Shown one piece after another: positions 1 through 5,433 of a DNA stretch of 5,433 nt. The stretch spans positions 1 to 5,433 of the forward strand of contig JABMOJ010000503.1 of NCBI GenBank assembly GCA_013204195.1, read 5' to 3'. The DNA comes from SAR86 cluster bacterium (GTDB lineage: Bacteria; Pseudomonadota; Gammaproteobacteria; Pseudomonadales; Azotimanducaceae). Position numbers and translations under genes: made by a program. The notes below the pieces were generated by a model. That model was not told the DNA's origin. It ran no database searches and was given only the letters and a program-made list of their open reading frames with translations. Every line of letters starts with the position of its first letter. The first letter of the stretch is position 1.

Positions 1-1012
1 AGGCTTGATAGTCGCCCTCAACTGCTTGACTCAAAGCCAAGGGCAGCAATGTTGACAGGGTCCGATGATAGAGCACCTGACGCACCAGACGAGCCACAAG
101 AACGTGATCGATACTCATCAGGATCAACTCGCCGGTCTTAGGATGGCGAATTTCCACCTCGACGGGGTTAAGGGTCAACTGTTGGGTCAACCCAACGAAA
201 TGGGCGCGCAGATCAGGGAATGCTTGCGCACATGCCGAGGACGATTGGCAGTCGCGGAAGAGTCGATCGAGGGCGACATCCGTATCTGCTGAGGCGCCTG
301 CCAGGATATTCACCGAGGGCGGTGCCACGCCATCGAGAATCATCGATCTGACGTGAGCGCCAAATTGCCGTAGATATACCAGTGCAGCACGAGTGCCATA
401 GGAGATTCCCAACAAGTTAATCTGCTCATAACCCAACGCTCGCCTGACAAAATCGAGATCCCCCGCAGCGATCAAGGTTGTGTACAGCGCCGGATCCGCA
501 TCCAGCGTTGGCAAGCACTCTCTGAGCTTGTTCACTTCCAGCGCTAATGCCGCCGCTGATGATAAGGTAAAGTCCTCTGGAGTCTCCGACGCTACACAGC
601 TCAAGTTATTGGACCGACCGGTACCTCGCTGGTCAACCAGTATCACTTCCCGCTGCCTACGCAGTTCCAGCAAGGCACTGAACACAGCGGGGCCGCTGGA
701 AATAGCTGACTGTCCAGGTCCCCCGGCAAGGTAAAAAATCGGATCGGGCTTCGCAACTCGCGCAATAGCCGGCAGCACCATCACCGCAAGTTCGATCTGT
801 CGGCCATCAGGTTGACGAGGATTTTCGGCAACTTGGATCTGAGCGCATTGCGCCTCGTTAACAATCCTCACCAAGGCAGGGTCATCTGGACGATCACAAG
901 GACCCAGCAGGATTGGCTCTGCCGGCGCCCCGGCACGCGGTTTATCCAACTCTCCACAACCTGTCAGCAGCAGCAGACTTAACAGGCTTGGCGCCAGTAT
1001 TGGGAATTTCAA
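1..1012 (-). CDS. Lipid-anchored alpha/beta hydrolase, proline iminopeptidase/tripeptidyl aminopeptidase-like (3' end missing)
   Basis: Reading the minus strand from a TTG at 1012-1010 gives an open frame of 337 codons that continues past the left edge. The N-terminus is a lipoprotein signal peptide: a hydrophobic stretch of leucines ending in the lipobox LTGC, with Cys19 as the lipidated residue, so the mature enzyme should sit in the cell envelope. The fold signatures follow in order: GGPGQS at residues 97-102 (oxyanion-hole loop), DQRGTGRS at 127-134, and the nucleophile elbow GISYGTR with Ser204. LDGVAPP follows, as is usual in this family, and a Cys-rich segment DCQSSSACAQAFPDL resembles the paired cysteines of TAP-like hydrolases. 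The catalytic Asp and His lie beyond the window. Family members are S33-type exopeptidases or esterases, so peptide trimming in the envelope is likely but the substrate is not determined. An in-frame TAG a few codons upstream leaves TTG as the only plausible start. The gene diverges from the methyltransferase gene. Confidence 0.9.
   Translation of the reverse strand, partial: MKFPILAPSLLSLLLLTGCGELDKPRAGAPAEPILLGPCDRPDDPALVRIVNEAQCAQIQVAENPRQPDGRQIELAVMVLPAIARVAKPDPIFYLAGGPGQSAISSGPAVFSALLELRRQREVILVDQRGTGRSNNLSCVASETPEDFTLSSAAALALEVNKLRECLPTLDADPALYTTLIAAGDLDFVRRALGYEQINLLGISYGTRAALVYLRQFGAHVRSMILDGVAPPSVNILAGASADTDVALDRLFRDCQSSSACAQAFPDLRAHFVGLTQQLTLNPVEVEIRHPKTGELILMSIDHVLVARLVRQVLYHRTLSTLLPLALSQAVEGDYQA
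172..196. repeat. Short palindrome and direct repeat inside the hydrolase gene
   Basis: Bases 181-196 form GTTGGGT-CA-ACCCAAC, 7-bp inverted arms around a 2-base centre. GGGTCAAC occurs at 172-179 and again at 184-191. The element sits inside the coding region for VGLTQQLTLNP and may simply reflect codon choice. Confidence 0.4.
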
Positions 1013-1017
1013 ATCAG

Positions 1018-1028
1018 CCTTATCCTTT
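1018..1028 (-). promoter_or_regulatory. Ribosome binding site supporting the TTG start of the hydrolase
   Basis: On the minus strand the sequence AAAGGATAAGG precedes the TTG codon by 5 bases. It offers both AAAGGA and AAGG as Shine-Dalgarno cores. With the upstream in-frame TAG and the signal peptide that begins directly at the TTG, it fixes the start codon. Confidence 0.65.
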
Positions 1029-1230
1029 AGCTATCAAAGAACCGTCAGCGTAGCGTAATTTCTACTTCAAGGGCAGCCTCAAACCGCAAGCGCGATGATC
1101 GTCAACGCGTCCCACAATGAGATCTACATCAACCCTCGAAATTGTGTCAACATAGCCTCGTGGCACCGGCCGTTTAACCTGTACCCCCCGTCTCCAGCAG
1201 TTTTGCCGTGAAGTTTCGAATCGATTAACC

Positions 1231-1238
1231 AGGATAAG
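1231..1238 (+). promoter_or_regulatory. Ribosome binding site deciding the methyltransferase start
   Basis: AGGATAAG lies upstream of two in-frame candidate starts. It is almost in contact with the TTG at 1239, which is too close for initiation, and 9 bases from its last base to the ATG at 1248. The ATG is therefore preferred, although the core AGGA is rather far (13 bases) from it. Confidence 0.5.
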
Positions 1239-1247
1239 TTGATACCC

Positions 1248-2039
1248 ATGTCTGAGCCTGAAAAAGAACGCTATACACAGCGCAAGTCATTTTTTGACAG
1301 CCTGCTGACGATCTATGGGCGCAAGCCTGTCTATGAGGCCCTAACCACCGCAGGGACCACGCCGTTTCGACTGCACCTGGCCCAGACTAATAAGCCCACC
1401 GGCATTATTGCCGACATCATCGCCCTGGCAGAGGCCAAAAACGTTGAAGTTTGCTACCACAGCCGCGAAGCACTGGCGCGGATCTCAAGGAACGGCCGTC
1501 AGGATCAGGGTGTCGCCATCGATATTGAAGCGCCTGGGTATCAACCGCTAGCTAATCTATGCCAGTTCTCCCAAGATCATCCAGACACCAACCTGAATTT
1601 GATCGCCCTCGACAGAGTCACTAATCCGCAGAACCTCGGGTTAATTATCCGCGTCGTTGGCGCATCACCTTGTGCAGGTCTGCTGTTACCGCAAAAAGGC
1701 TGCGCCCGCATTGACCCACTCGTGATTAAGGCCAGTGCCGGCACCGTATTAAAAGTGCCGATCTATTATTGTGACGAACTGGGCCCGGCCCTGGAACAGC
1801 TTAAAACCAATCACTTTTCGATACTGGGTCTAGCCGCCGGGGGCAGCCGCTCAATTCAGGATATCCCCGTGACCGGTAAACAAGTTTTTATTCTGGGTAA
1901 TGAAACGGACGGCCTTAGCCCCGAAATCAGTGCTATATGTGATGAACTGGTCGGTATCCCGCTGAATCACGGGGTAGAATCGTTAAATGTCAGCACCGCC
2001 GCCAGCATCGTTGCTTTTCGCACCATCTTTCATGGCTGA
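1248..2039 (+). CDS. TrmH/SpoU-family RNA 2'-O-ribose methyltransferase (RlmB-like)
   Basis: This 263-residue protein has the full set of SPOUT-class signatures that form the trefoil-knot SAM site. Motif 1 is NPQNLGLIIR at residues 126-135, with the conserved Asn and the Arg implicated in catalysis. Motif 2 is GNETDGLS at 217-224, and motif 3 is VESLNVS at 243-249 followed by TAAS. The N-terminal part, from IYGRKPVYEAL to about residue 95, matches the small RNA-recognition domain found in RlmB-type enzymes. The protein should use S-adenosylmethionine to methylate a ribose 2'-hydroxyl in rRNA or tRNA in the cytoplasm, probably as a dimer. The nearest well-known relative is RlmB (23S rRNA Gm2251), but a polar N-terminal extension of about 20 residues and divergent motif surroundings make a paralogue with another target possible, so no symbol is given. 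The length is normal for the family. The ATG is chosen over a TTG three codons upstream because of ribosome binding site spacing. Confidence 0.93.
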   Translation: MSEPEKERYTQRKSFFDSLLTIYGRKPVYEALTTAGTTPFRLHLAQTNKPTGIIADIIALAEAKNVEVCYHSREALARISRNGRQDQGVAIDIEAPGYQPLANLCQFSQDHPDTNLNLIALDRVTNPQNLGLIIRVVGASPCAGLLLPQKGCARIDPLVIKASAGTVLKVPIYYCDELGPALEQLKTNHFSILGLAAGGSRSIQDIPVTGKQVFILGNETDGLSPEISAICDELVGIPLNHGVESLNVSTAASIVAFRTIFHG

Positions 2040-2057
2040 CAGGGCTTTGGGAGTCGC

Positions 2058-2086
2058 TTGTCACTGGCATCAAAGGTTAATATCAA
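2058..2086 (+). promoter_or_regulatory. Candidate sigma-70 promoter for the DUF4397-like lipoprotein gene
   Basis: TTGTCA at 2058-2063 matches five of six bases of the -35 consensus. After a 17-base spacer, TATCAA at 2081-2086 matches four of six bases of the -10 consensus. It lies just after the methyltransferase stop codon and about 45 bases before the lipoprotein start, so the lipoprotein may be transcribed independently. This is a consensus match read by eye only. Confidence 0.4.
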
Positions 2087-2118
2087 CTATTGTTGCGCCT
2101 TGAATTTCCTTGAGCCTT

Positions 2119-2123
2119 AGAAG
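2119..2123 (+). promoter_or_regulatory. Ribosome binding site choosing ATG 2131
   Basis: AGAAG ends 7 bases before the ATG at 2131. Upstream in-frame TTG codons at 2110 and 2125 have no comparable site at proper spacing. Starting at the ATG also gives a typical short lipoprotein signal peptide (MRRS followed by a hydrophobic core). Confidence 0.5.
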
Positions 2124-2130
2124 ATTGTCT

Positions 2131-3498
2131 ATGCGACGTTCGATCAATGTAGTTTTATCACTTACGGCACTTCTGTTCCTGACCGCTTGCGGCACAGAAG
2201 AAGGTTTTGTTGAACCGATCAGTGTACCGACGGGCTTTGTTCGAGTATTCCATGCCCTACCGGACTCCACCGTATTAAGCGTATCCGTGTCTAATCTCAA
2301 CCAGGCCTCGGTTAATTTCAGTGAGGCTTCACCATTTTTCAATATATTGCCTGGTCTGTCTCGAAACATGGAGGTTTTCTACTTCCCTGATGGGCAGCGA
2401 GAGCTGCTGCTGAATCGCCAACTGACAGTTCCTACTCGAAACGAGGCCACGGTGATCATTGCCGGAACAGTCAGCAGCCCTGTGGTATTGGAACTCCAGA
2501 ACCCACCGATAACTAGCACTGCCGCCGATTACACAGAGGTTCAGATTGTCCATGCGGCCAACAGCTTGAGCTCAGAGGTGGGTTTTCTATTGGTTCAAGA
2601 TGGTGATTTCAGCGCCCAGACTAGCGTTTTATTGGGCCAATTCTCCGAATCCTTGACAATCAACCCCAGCAGCGGTGATAACTATGAACTTTTGGCAGTC
2701 AGTTCTCTGCCAGCAACCGGCACAGCACCCACTGACGGCCAGATACTCTGGCGTTCGGGAAGCTTTAGTCTGCCAGTTCAGAGTCGCGCCCTCTTGGTGT
2801 TGGCAGACTATTTCGGCCCTGCCGGCAAAGGCGTTCGAGTGGCCAGTCTCAGCCCTTCAGGCACTCAGTTCTTTAGCCTGGAAAATTTACCCGCTGCGAT
2901 TCGAATAATTAACACGTTACCCGATCAAGGACCGATTGACGTCTTCCTCAATGATGTGTTGTTTGCCGCTAACGTCACCTTTAATGAAATAACGGACGGC
3001 TTGCTTACCGACCTTCGCGGCCAGTTTGCCCTAAAACTCACAGCCGCTGGCGACCCTTCGACGATATTGGCTGAGGCTACACCGACCATCAGCCAAGGGA
3101 ACTATTATACGCTGACCGTTACCGGCCTGAGCACAGACACAGCGCCGAGCCTGGCATTAAAGGCAGAAGACAAGCGAAATATCCCTACGCGATTTATTCT
3201 AACAGCCACCCACGCGTCACCGAGCAGCGGCCTGCTCGATTACTATTTTGTGGCACCCGCAACCAGCATCACCGATGAATCGCCAAAAAGCATTAACAAC
3301 TCATTACTCGGCGCCAGCAGCATAAGCTTCGATCCTGGCAGCTACGACTTGATCGTCACTGATGCTGGCACCAAAGACATAGTCTTTGGCCCATTGGCCG
3401 TCGAATTGGTGAACGGCGAAATTTATAACTTCCACCTCACAGATGCAGCTGGCGGTGGCCTGCCACTGCAAATCGTTTTAGAGGATGGCTTCAACTAG
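2131..3498 (+). CDS. Lipoprotein with four tandem DUF4397-like domains
   Basis: This 455-residue protein opens with a lipoprotein signal peptide: MRRS, a hydrophobic core, and the lipobox LTAC with Cys20. Gly, not Asp, follows the cysteine, so sorting to the outer membrane is expected. The rest appears to be four beta-rich repeats of roughly 100 residues. Each begins with a strand plus His/Asn-Ala/Thr motif: VRVFHALPDS at 37, VQIVHAANS at 137, IRIINTLPDQ at 257 and FILTATHASPSS at 354. The key positions H41, H141, N261 and H361 are 100, 120 and 100 residues apart. A segment like VDVFLNDVLF, seen clearly in repeat 3, and a later strand such as YELLAV, YTLTV or YDLIV recur within the units. This pattern fits DUF4397, a domain of unknown function common in secreted or surface proteins of bacteria. 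No catalytic motif is visible, and a structural or binding role at the cell surface is a guess. It has its own candidate promoter, and neither neighbour suggests a partner. Confidence 0.85.
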   Translation: MRRSINVVLSLTALLFLTACGTEEGFVEPISVPTGFVRVFHALPDSTVLSVSVSNLNQASVNFSEASPFFNILPGLSRNMEVFYFPDGQRELLLNRQLTVPTRNEATVIIAGTVSSPVVLELQNPPITSTAADYTEVQIVHAANSLSSEVGFLLVQDGDFSAQTSVLLGQFSESLTINPSSGDNYELLAVSSLPATGTAPTDGQILWRSGSFSLPVQSRALLVLADYFGPAGKGVRVASLSPSGTQFFSLENLPAAIRIINTLPDQGPIDVFLNDVLFAANVTFNEITDGLLTDLRGQFALKLTAAGDPSTILAEATPTISQGNYYTLTVTGLSTDTAPSLALKAEDKRNIPTRFILTATHASPSSGLLDYYFVAPATSITDESPKSINNSLLGASSISFDPGSYDLIVTDAGTKDIVFGPLAVELVNGEIYNFHLTDAAGGGLPLQIVLEDGFN

Positions 3499-3628
3499 AC
3501 CGTTCAGCCCAGTTGAGCAAACCATCACGCGGTTGATCGCGAAAACATCTTCGGCGCGGCCTACTGTTAGTTTTTCTCAAGCTGGTTTATGCTGAAAAAA
3601 ACGACCATCTCATACAGGAAGCGCCCCC
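3499..3628 (+). other. Intergenic region before the dioxygenase gene
   Basis: This 130-base spacer contains a weak -10-like TATGCT at 3588-3593 with only a poor -35 (CTGTTA at 3564-3569, 18-base spacer). It also holds a 4-bp CGCG/CGCG hairpin at 3528-3541 that lacks a T-tract. A good ribosome binding site, AGGAAG at 3616-3621, sits 7 bases before the ATG at 3629. I see no reliable terminator for the lipoprotein gene. Confidence 0.35.
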
Positions 3629-4528
3629 ATGCCGACGGCTATTATCCCTAAAGATTGGCAAGTCACTCGGCTATCTGGCTCACTCGGTGCAGATATCCGT
3701 GGACCCAAAGTGGCTACCGCATCAACCAATGACATTGACGCCATCAAGGCACTGTTGATCGAACATCTGGTGCTATTTTTCCCCGATCAGTCTCCTAGCA
3801 AAGCCGAGCATATTGCGTTCGGACGTCAATTTGGCGAACTCGAGGGCCACCCCAATTTAAAAGACAGTAACCATGTCGAATATCCAGAACTGTTTGAACT
3901 GGTCGCCACCCAAGGCGGCATAGCCGACGAGTGGCACACTGATATTACCTTTCAAGACAGCCCGGCACTAATGTCCATTCTGCATATGGTAAAGTCACCG
4001 GCGGTAGGTGGCGACACCATGTGGGCCAGTCTTTACGCCGCGTATGATGAATTATCTCCCCCGATGCAAGCCCTCTGCGAGGGCCTCACCGCACTGCACG
4101 ATGCTGCCCCTCACAATCGCCCCGATCAGATGACCATTCACCCGGTCGTTCGCATTCATCCAGTCACCGGGCGTAAGGCTTTATACGTCAATGAACACTT
4201 TACCCGCCGCATCGTTGAGATGAACGCGGGCGAAAGTGCCGCGCTGCTGACTTATCTGACTCAGTGGGTCGCTCAACCACGGTTTACCGTCCGTAAGTCC
4301 TGGACTGAAGGTACCATCGCCATGTGGGATAACCGCTGCACGCAACACTTTGTCTTGAACGACTTTGTTGGCGAGCGAATCATCCAGCGAGTCACCGTCA
4401 TGGGCGATAAAGTGGAAGGCGTAGCACCATCACCCTGGGCACCTTATGTGCGCACAGGCAGTTTGTCGGCTACCAGCCGCCACGATCGTCAGCTCTTTAT
4501 GTATTTGAAAGACCAGGCTCAAGACTAA
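3629..4528 (+). CDS. TauD/TfdA-family Fe(II)/2-oxoglutarate-dependent dioxygenase
   Basis: This 299-residue cytoplasmic enzyme couples oxidative decarboxylation of 2-oxoglutarate to hydroxylation of an organic substrate. The Fe(II) facial triad is complete: the HxD motif in WHTD gives His103 and Asp105, and the distal His240 follows WDNR (233-236). The 2-oxoglutarate contacts are also present: Thr130 in GGDTMW, and Arg250 and Arg254 in ERIIQR, matching the two arginines of TauD. Other family landmarks are FGELEGHP, HPVVRIHPVTG and YVNEHFTRRIV. Compared with E. coli TauD recalled from memory, the taurine-pocket His (His74) and Phe (Phe191) remain, but the Tyr, Asn and second Phe become Leu77, Ala99 and Ala159. 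The lid segment before HPVVR is much shorter, and there is a C-terminal extension of about 40 residues. Taurine is therefore an unlikely substrate; another sulfonate, sulfate ester, carboxylate or amine is possible. The gene has a strong ribosome binding site and precedes a CoA-transferase gene. Confidence 0.93.
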   Translation: MPTAIIPKDWQVTRLSGSLGADIRGPKVATASTNDIDAIKALLIEHLVLFFPDQSPSKAEHIAFGRQFGELEGHPNLKDSNHVEYPELFELVATQGGIADEWHTDITFQDSPALMSILHMVKSPAVGGDTMWASLYAAYDELSPPMQALCEGLTALHDAAPHNRPDQMTIHPVVRIHPVTGRKALYVNEHFTRRIVEMNAGESAALLTYLTQWVAQPRFTVRKSWTEGTIAMWDNRCTQHFVLNDFVGERIIQRVTVMGDKVEGVAPSPWAPYVRTGSLSATSRHDRQLFMYLKDQAQD

Positions 4529-4666
4529 CCTTTTGATCTTTGTTCGACGCTATAGCTGCGCCTGAGCCTCGCCCATCAACCGCAGATATTCACTGGTCGA
4601 TTTTGCACCATTGATGGTTAAACAAGGTACTATTGATTCATTGAAACAATACCAAGAGGAGCTACT
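4529..4666 (+). promoter_or_regulatory. Regulatory gap upstream of the CoA-transferase gene with weak promoter and repeated ATTGAT elements
   Basis: A possible promoter is TTGCAC at 4603-4608 and TACTAT at 4628-4633, each matching four of six consensus bases, but the 19-base spacer is long. Around it lie a short inverted repeat ACCAT-TG-ATGGT at 4607-4618, a second pair TATTG/CAATA at 4631-4635 and 4647-4651, and ATTGAT at 4610 and 4632, 22 bases (two helical turns) apart. A transcription-factor site is possible but unproven. No terminator for the dioxygenase gene is evident. Confidence 0.3.
4654..4661 (+). promoter_or_regulatory. Ribosome binding site supporting the GTG start of the CoA-transferase
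   Basis: AAGAGGAG, containing the strong core GAGGAG, ends 5 bases before GTG at 4667. No ATG lies at suitable spacing, and the family's usual N-terminal segment begins right after this GTG. Confidence 0.75.
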
Positions 4667-5433
4667 GTGGCACTACCGCTGGATGACATCACGATAATTG
4701 AAATTGACAACTGGATGGCCGCACCCAGCGCCGCCGCGATTTTGGCTGATATGGGTGCTACCGTAATCAAAGTCGAACCCTTGACCGGTGACCCCATGCG
4801 TAGCAATGGCAGGCCACCGAAGATAGACGGCGTGCGTGACTATGACTTCCAGTTTGATGTCGACAATCGCGGTAAACGCTCAATCTGTGTCGACCTGACC
4901 AATCCGGCGGCTATCGACATCATTCATAAACTCTGCAGCAAAGCCCAGGTATTCGTCTGTAATCTGTTAGCCCAGCGCCAGGAAAAGTTTCGGCTCGACC
5001 CGGAAACACTCCTGGCAATCAACCCCAGCCTGGTTCACGCCACACTGACCGGCTACGGCACAACTGGGCCAGATGCCTGGCGACCCGGTTACGACGTTAC
5101 GGCGTTCTTTGGCCGCTCTGGTCTTTATGATGCCATGCGCGAAGGACCCCATGGTATCGTACCCATGGCACGCCCAGCCCAAGGCGACCACACCACCGGC
5201 CTGGCCTTAGTAGGGGCCATACTCGGCGCCCTGCGTTTAGCCGAACGCACAGGCACGGGCCAGGTCGTTGAGACGTCGCTGTATGAGACTGCCGTCTGGA
5301 CCCAGGCCAGTGATTTCGCGACCACTGCCGTTGACCAAGCACCAGTGAGACAGCGTTCAAGAGAAAACATGTTGCTGCCAACCGCCAACCGTTACCCTTG
5401 CGGCGACGATCGTTGGATCGTGTTCAATATGCC
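4667..5433 (+). CDS. Family III CoA-transferase, CaiB/BaiF type (3' end missing)
   Basis: The frame from GTG 4667 stays open for 255 codons to the right edge. Family III enzymes usually have about 400 residues, so roughly 60 percent is present. The N-terminus LDDITIIEIDNWMAAPSAAA leads into ILADMGATVIKVEPLTGDPMR, the family's characteristic nucleotide-binding-like segment. DNRGKRSICVDL, the segment ending in LTGYGTTGPDAWRPGYD, and RPAQGDHTTGLALVGAILGAL follow. Asp174 in QGDHTTG aligns with the catalytic Asp that forms the acyl-anhydride and aspartyl-CoA intermediates in formyl-CoA transferase. The protein should move CoA between carboxylic acids in the cytoplasm, acting as an interlocked dimer. 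The specific donor and acceptor cannot be read from the sequence; carnitine, bile-acid, oxalate, succinate and aromatic-acid versions all exist. It lies 138 bases after the dioxygenase gene on the same strand, suggesting but not proving a shared catabolic role. Confidence 0.92.
   Translation, partial: MALPLDDITIIEIDNWMAAPSAAAILADMGATVIKVEPLTGDPMRSNGRPPKIDGVRDYDFQFDVDNRGKRSICVDLTNPAAIDIIHKLCSKAQVFVCNLLAQRQEKFRLDPETLLAINPSLVHATLTGYGTTGPDAWRPGYDVTAFFGRSGLYDAMREGPHGIVPMARPAQGDHTTGLALVGAILGALRLAERTGTGQVVETSLYETAVWTQASDFATTAVDQAPVRQRSRENMLLPTANRYPCGDDRWIVFNM

Larger units (their letters stand above)
1013..1247. other. Divergent intergenic region between hydrolase and methyltransferase genes
   Basis: This 235-base spacer separates two head-to-head genes and must hold the promoters of both. 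I could not find a convincing -35/-10 pair on either strand: the matches to TTGACA have no good TATAAT partner at 16 to 18 bases. No tRNA, small ORF with a ribosome binding site, or strong inverted repeat is visible. Confidence 0.6.

Noticed and set aside
65..734. Plus-strand open frames at 65-292 and 480-734
   Set aside because: They lie opposite the hydrolase gene, whose minus-strand frame has continuous catalytic motifs. They have no ribosome binding sites and no recognisable protein features.
1239..1247. TTG at 1239 as the methyltransferase start
   Set aside because: The Shine-Dalgarno sequence AGGATAAG abuts it, leaving no workable spacing. ATG 1248 is better placed.
2110..2130. TTG at 2110 or 2125 as the lipoprotein start
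   Set aside because: Neither has a properly spaced ribosome binding site. ATG 2131 gives a typical lipoprotein signal peptide with AGAAG at good spacing.
2070..2908. Open frames at 2070-2369 and 2329-2553 (minus) and 2675-2908 (plus)
   Set aside because: All overlap the lipoprotein gene in other frames. The lipoprotein has a signal peptide and repeat structure, whereas these have none.
3528..3575. Possible terminator after the lipoprotein gene (CGCG hairpin, later run of five T)
   Set aside because: The stem is only 4 bp, an alternative longer stem needs a bulge, and the T-run is some 30 bases away from the hairpin.
4549..4556. Palindrome GCTATAGC after the dioxygenase gene
   Set aside because: Eight bases of self-complementarity are expected by chance at this scale, and nothing nearby supports a function.
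4967..5388. Three minus-strand open frames
   Set aside because: They are antisense to the CoA-transferase gene, which carries the catalytic QGDHTTG and family segments in the plus-strand frame.
1..5433. Mobile element, CRISPR array, RNA gene, toxin-antitoxin or defence system
   Set aside because: No transposase or integrase motifs, regularly spaced repeats, tRNA-like folds, rRNA sequence or small gene pairs were seen. All long frames are housekeeping or metabolic families.

Overview
This is ordinary-looking chromosomal sequence from a free-living Gram-negative bacterium, most likely a gammaproteobacterium. The evidence is two lipoproteins with clean lipoboxes, dense protein coding, short intergenic gaps, Shine-Dalgarno sites and a moderate base composition (by eye slightly above half G+C). 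The combination of a TauD-type oxygenase, a family III CoA-transferase and a DUF4397-like lipoprotein would suit a marine or soil heterotroph. That placement is inference, and I cannot name a genus.

Layout: (1) Bases 1-1012, minus strand, carry the N-terminal part of a lipid-anchored alpha/beta hydrolase of the proline iminopeptidase/tripeptidyl aminopeptidase type, running off the left edge. (2) A 235-base divergent gap leads to a TrmH/SpoU-family RNA 2'-O-ribose methyltransferase at 1248-2039, plus strand. (3) After a short gap holding the best promoter candidate in the window comes a lipoprotein at 2131-3498 made of four DUF4397-like repeats. (4) A TauD/TfdA-family Fe(II)/2-oxoglutarate dioxygenase lies at 3629-4528. 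(5) The first 255 codons of a family III (CaiB/BaiF) CoA-transferase start with GTG at 4667 and run off the right edge. The two genes that leave the window are real despite being incomplete.

The four plus-strand genes are separated by about 90 to 140 bases and have their own ribosome binding sites, so they are probably not one tight operon. The dioxygenase and the CoA-transferase could belong to one catabolic neighbourhood, in which an oxygenase cleaves or hydroxylates a small substrate and a CoA-transferase activates a carboxylic acid. The substrate is unknown. The dioxygenase keeps all Fe(II) and 2-oxoglutarate ligands but has lost several taurine-contacting residues, so it is probably not a taurine dioxygenase.

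I looked for mobile elements, CRISPR arrays, tRNA or rRNA genes, toxin-antitoxin pairs, defence genes and long repeats, and saw none. I see no convincing undescribed system. The most useful leads are the altered pocket of the dioxygenase, the four-repeat lipoprotein and the possible operator in front of the CoA-transferase gene.
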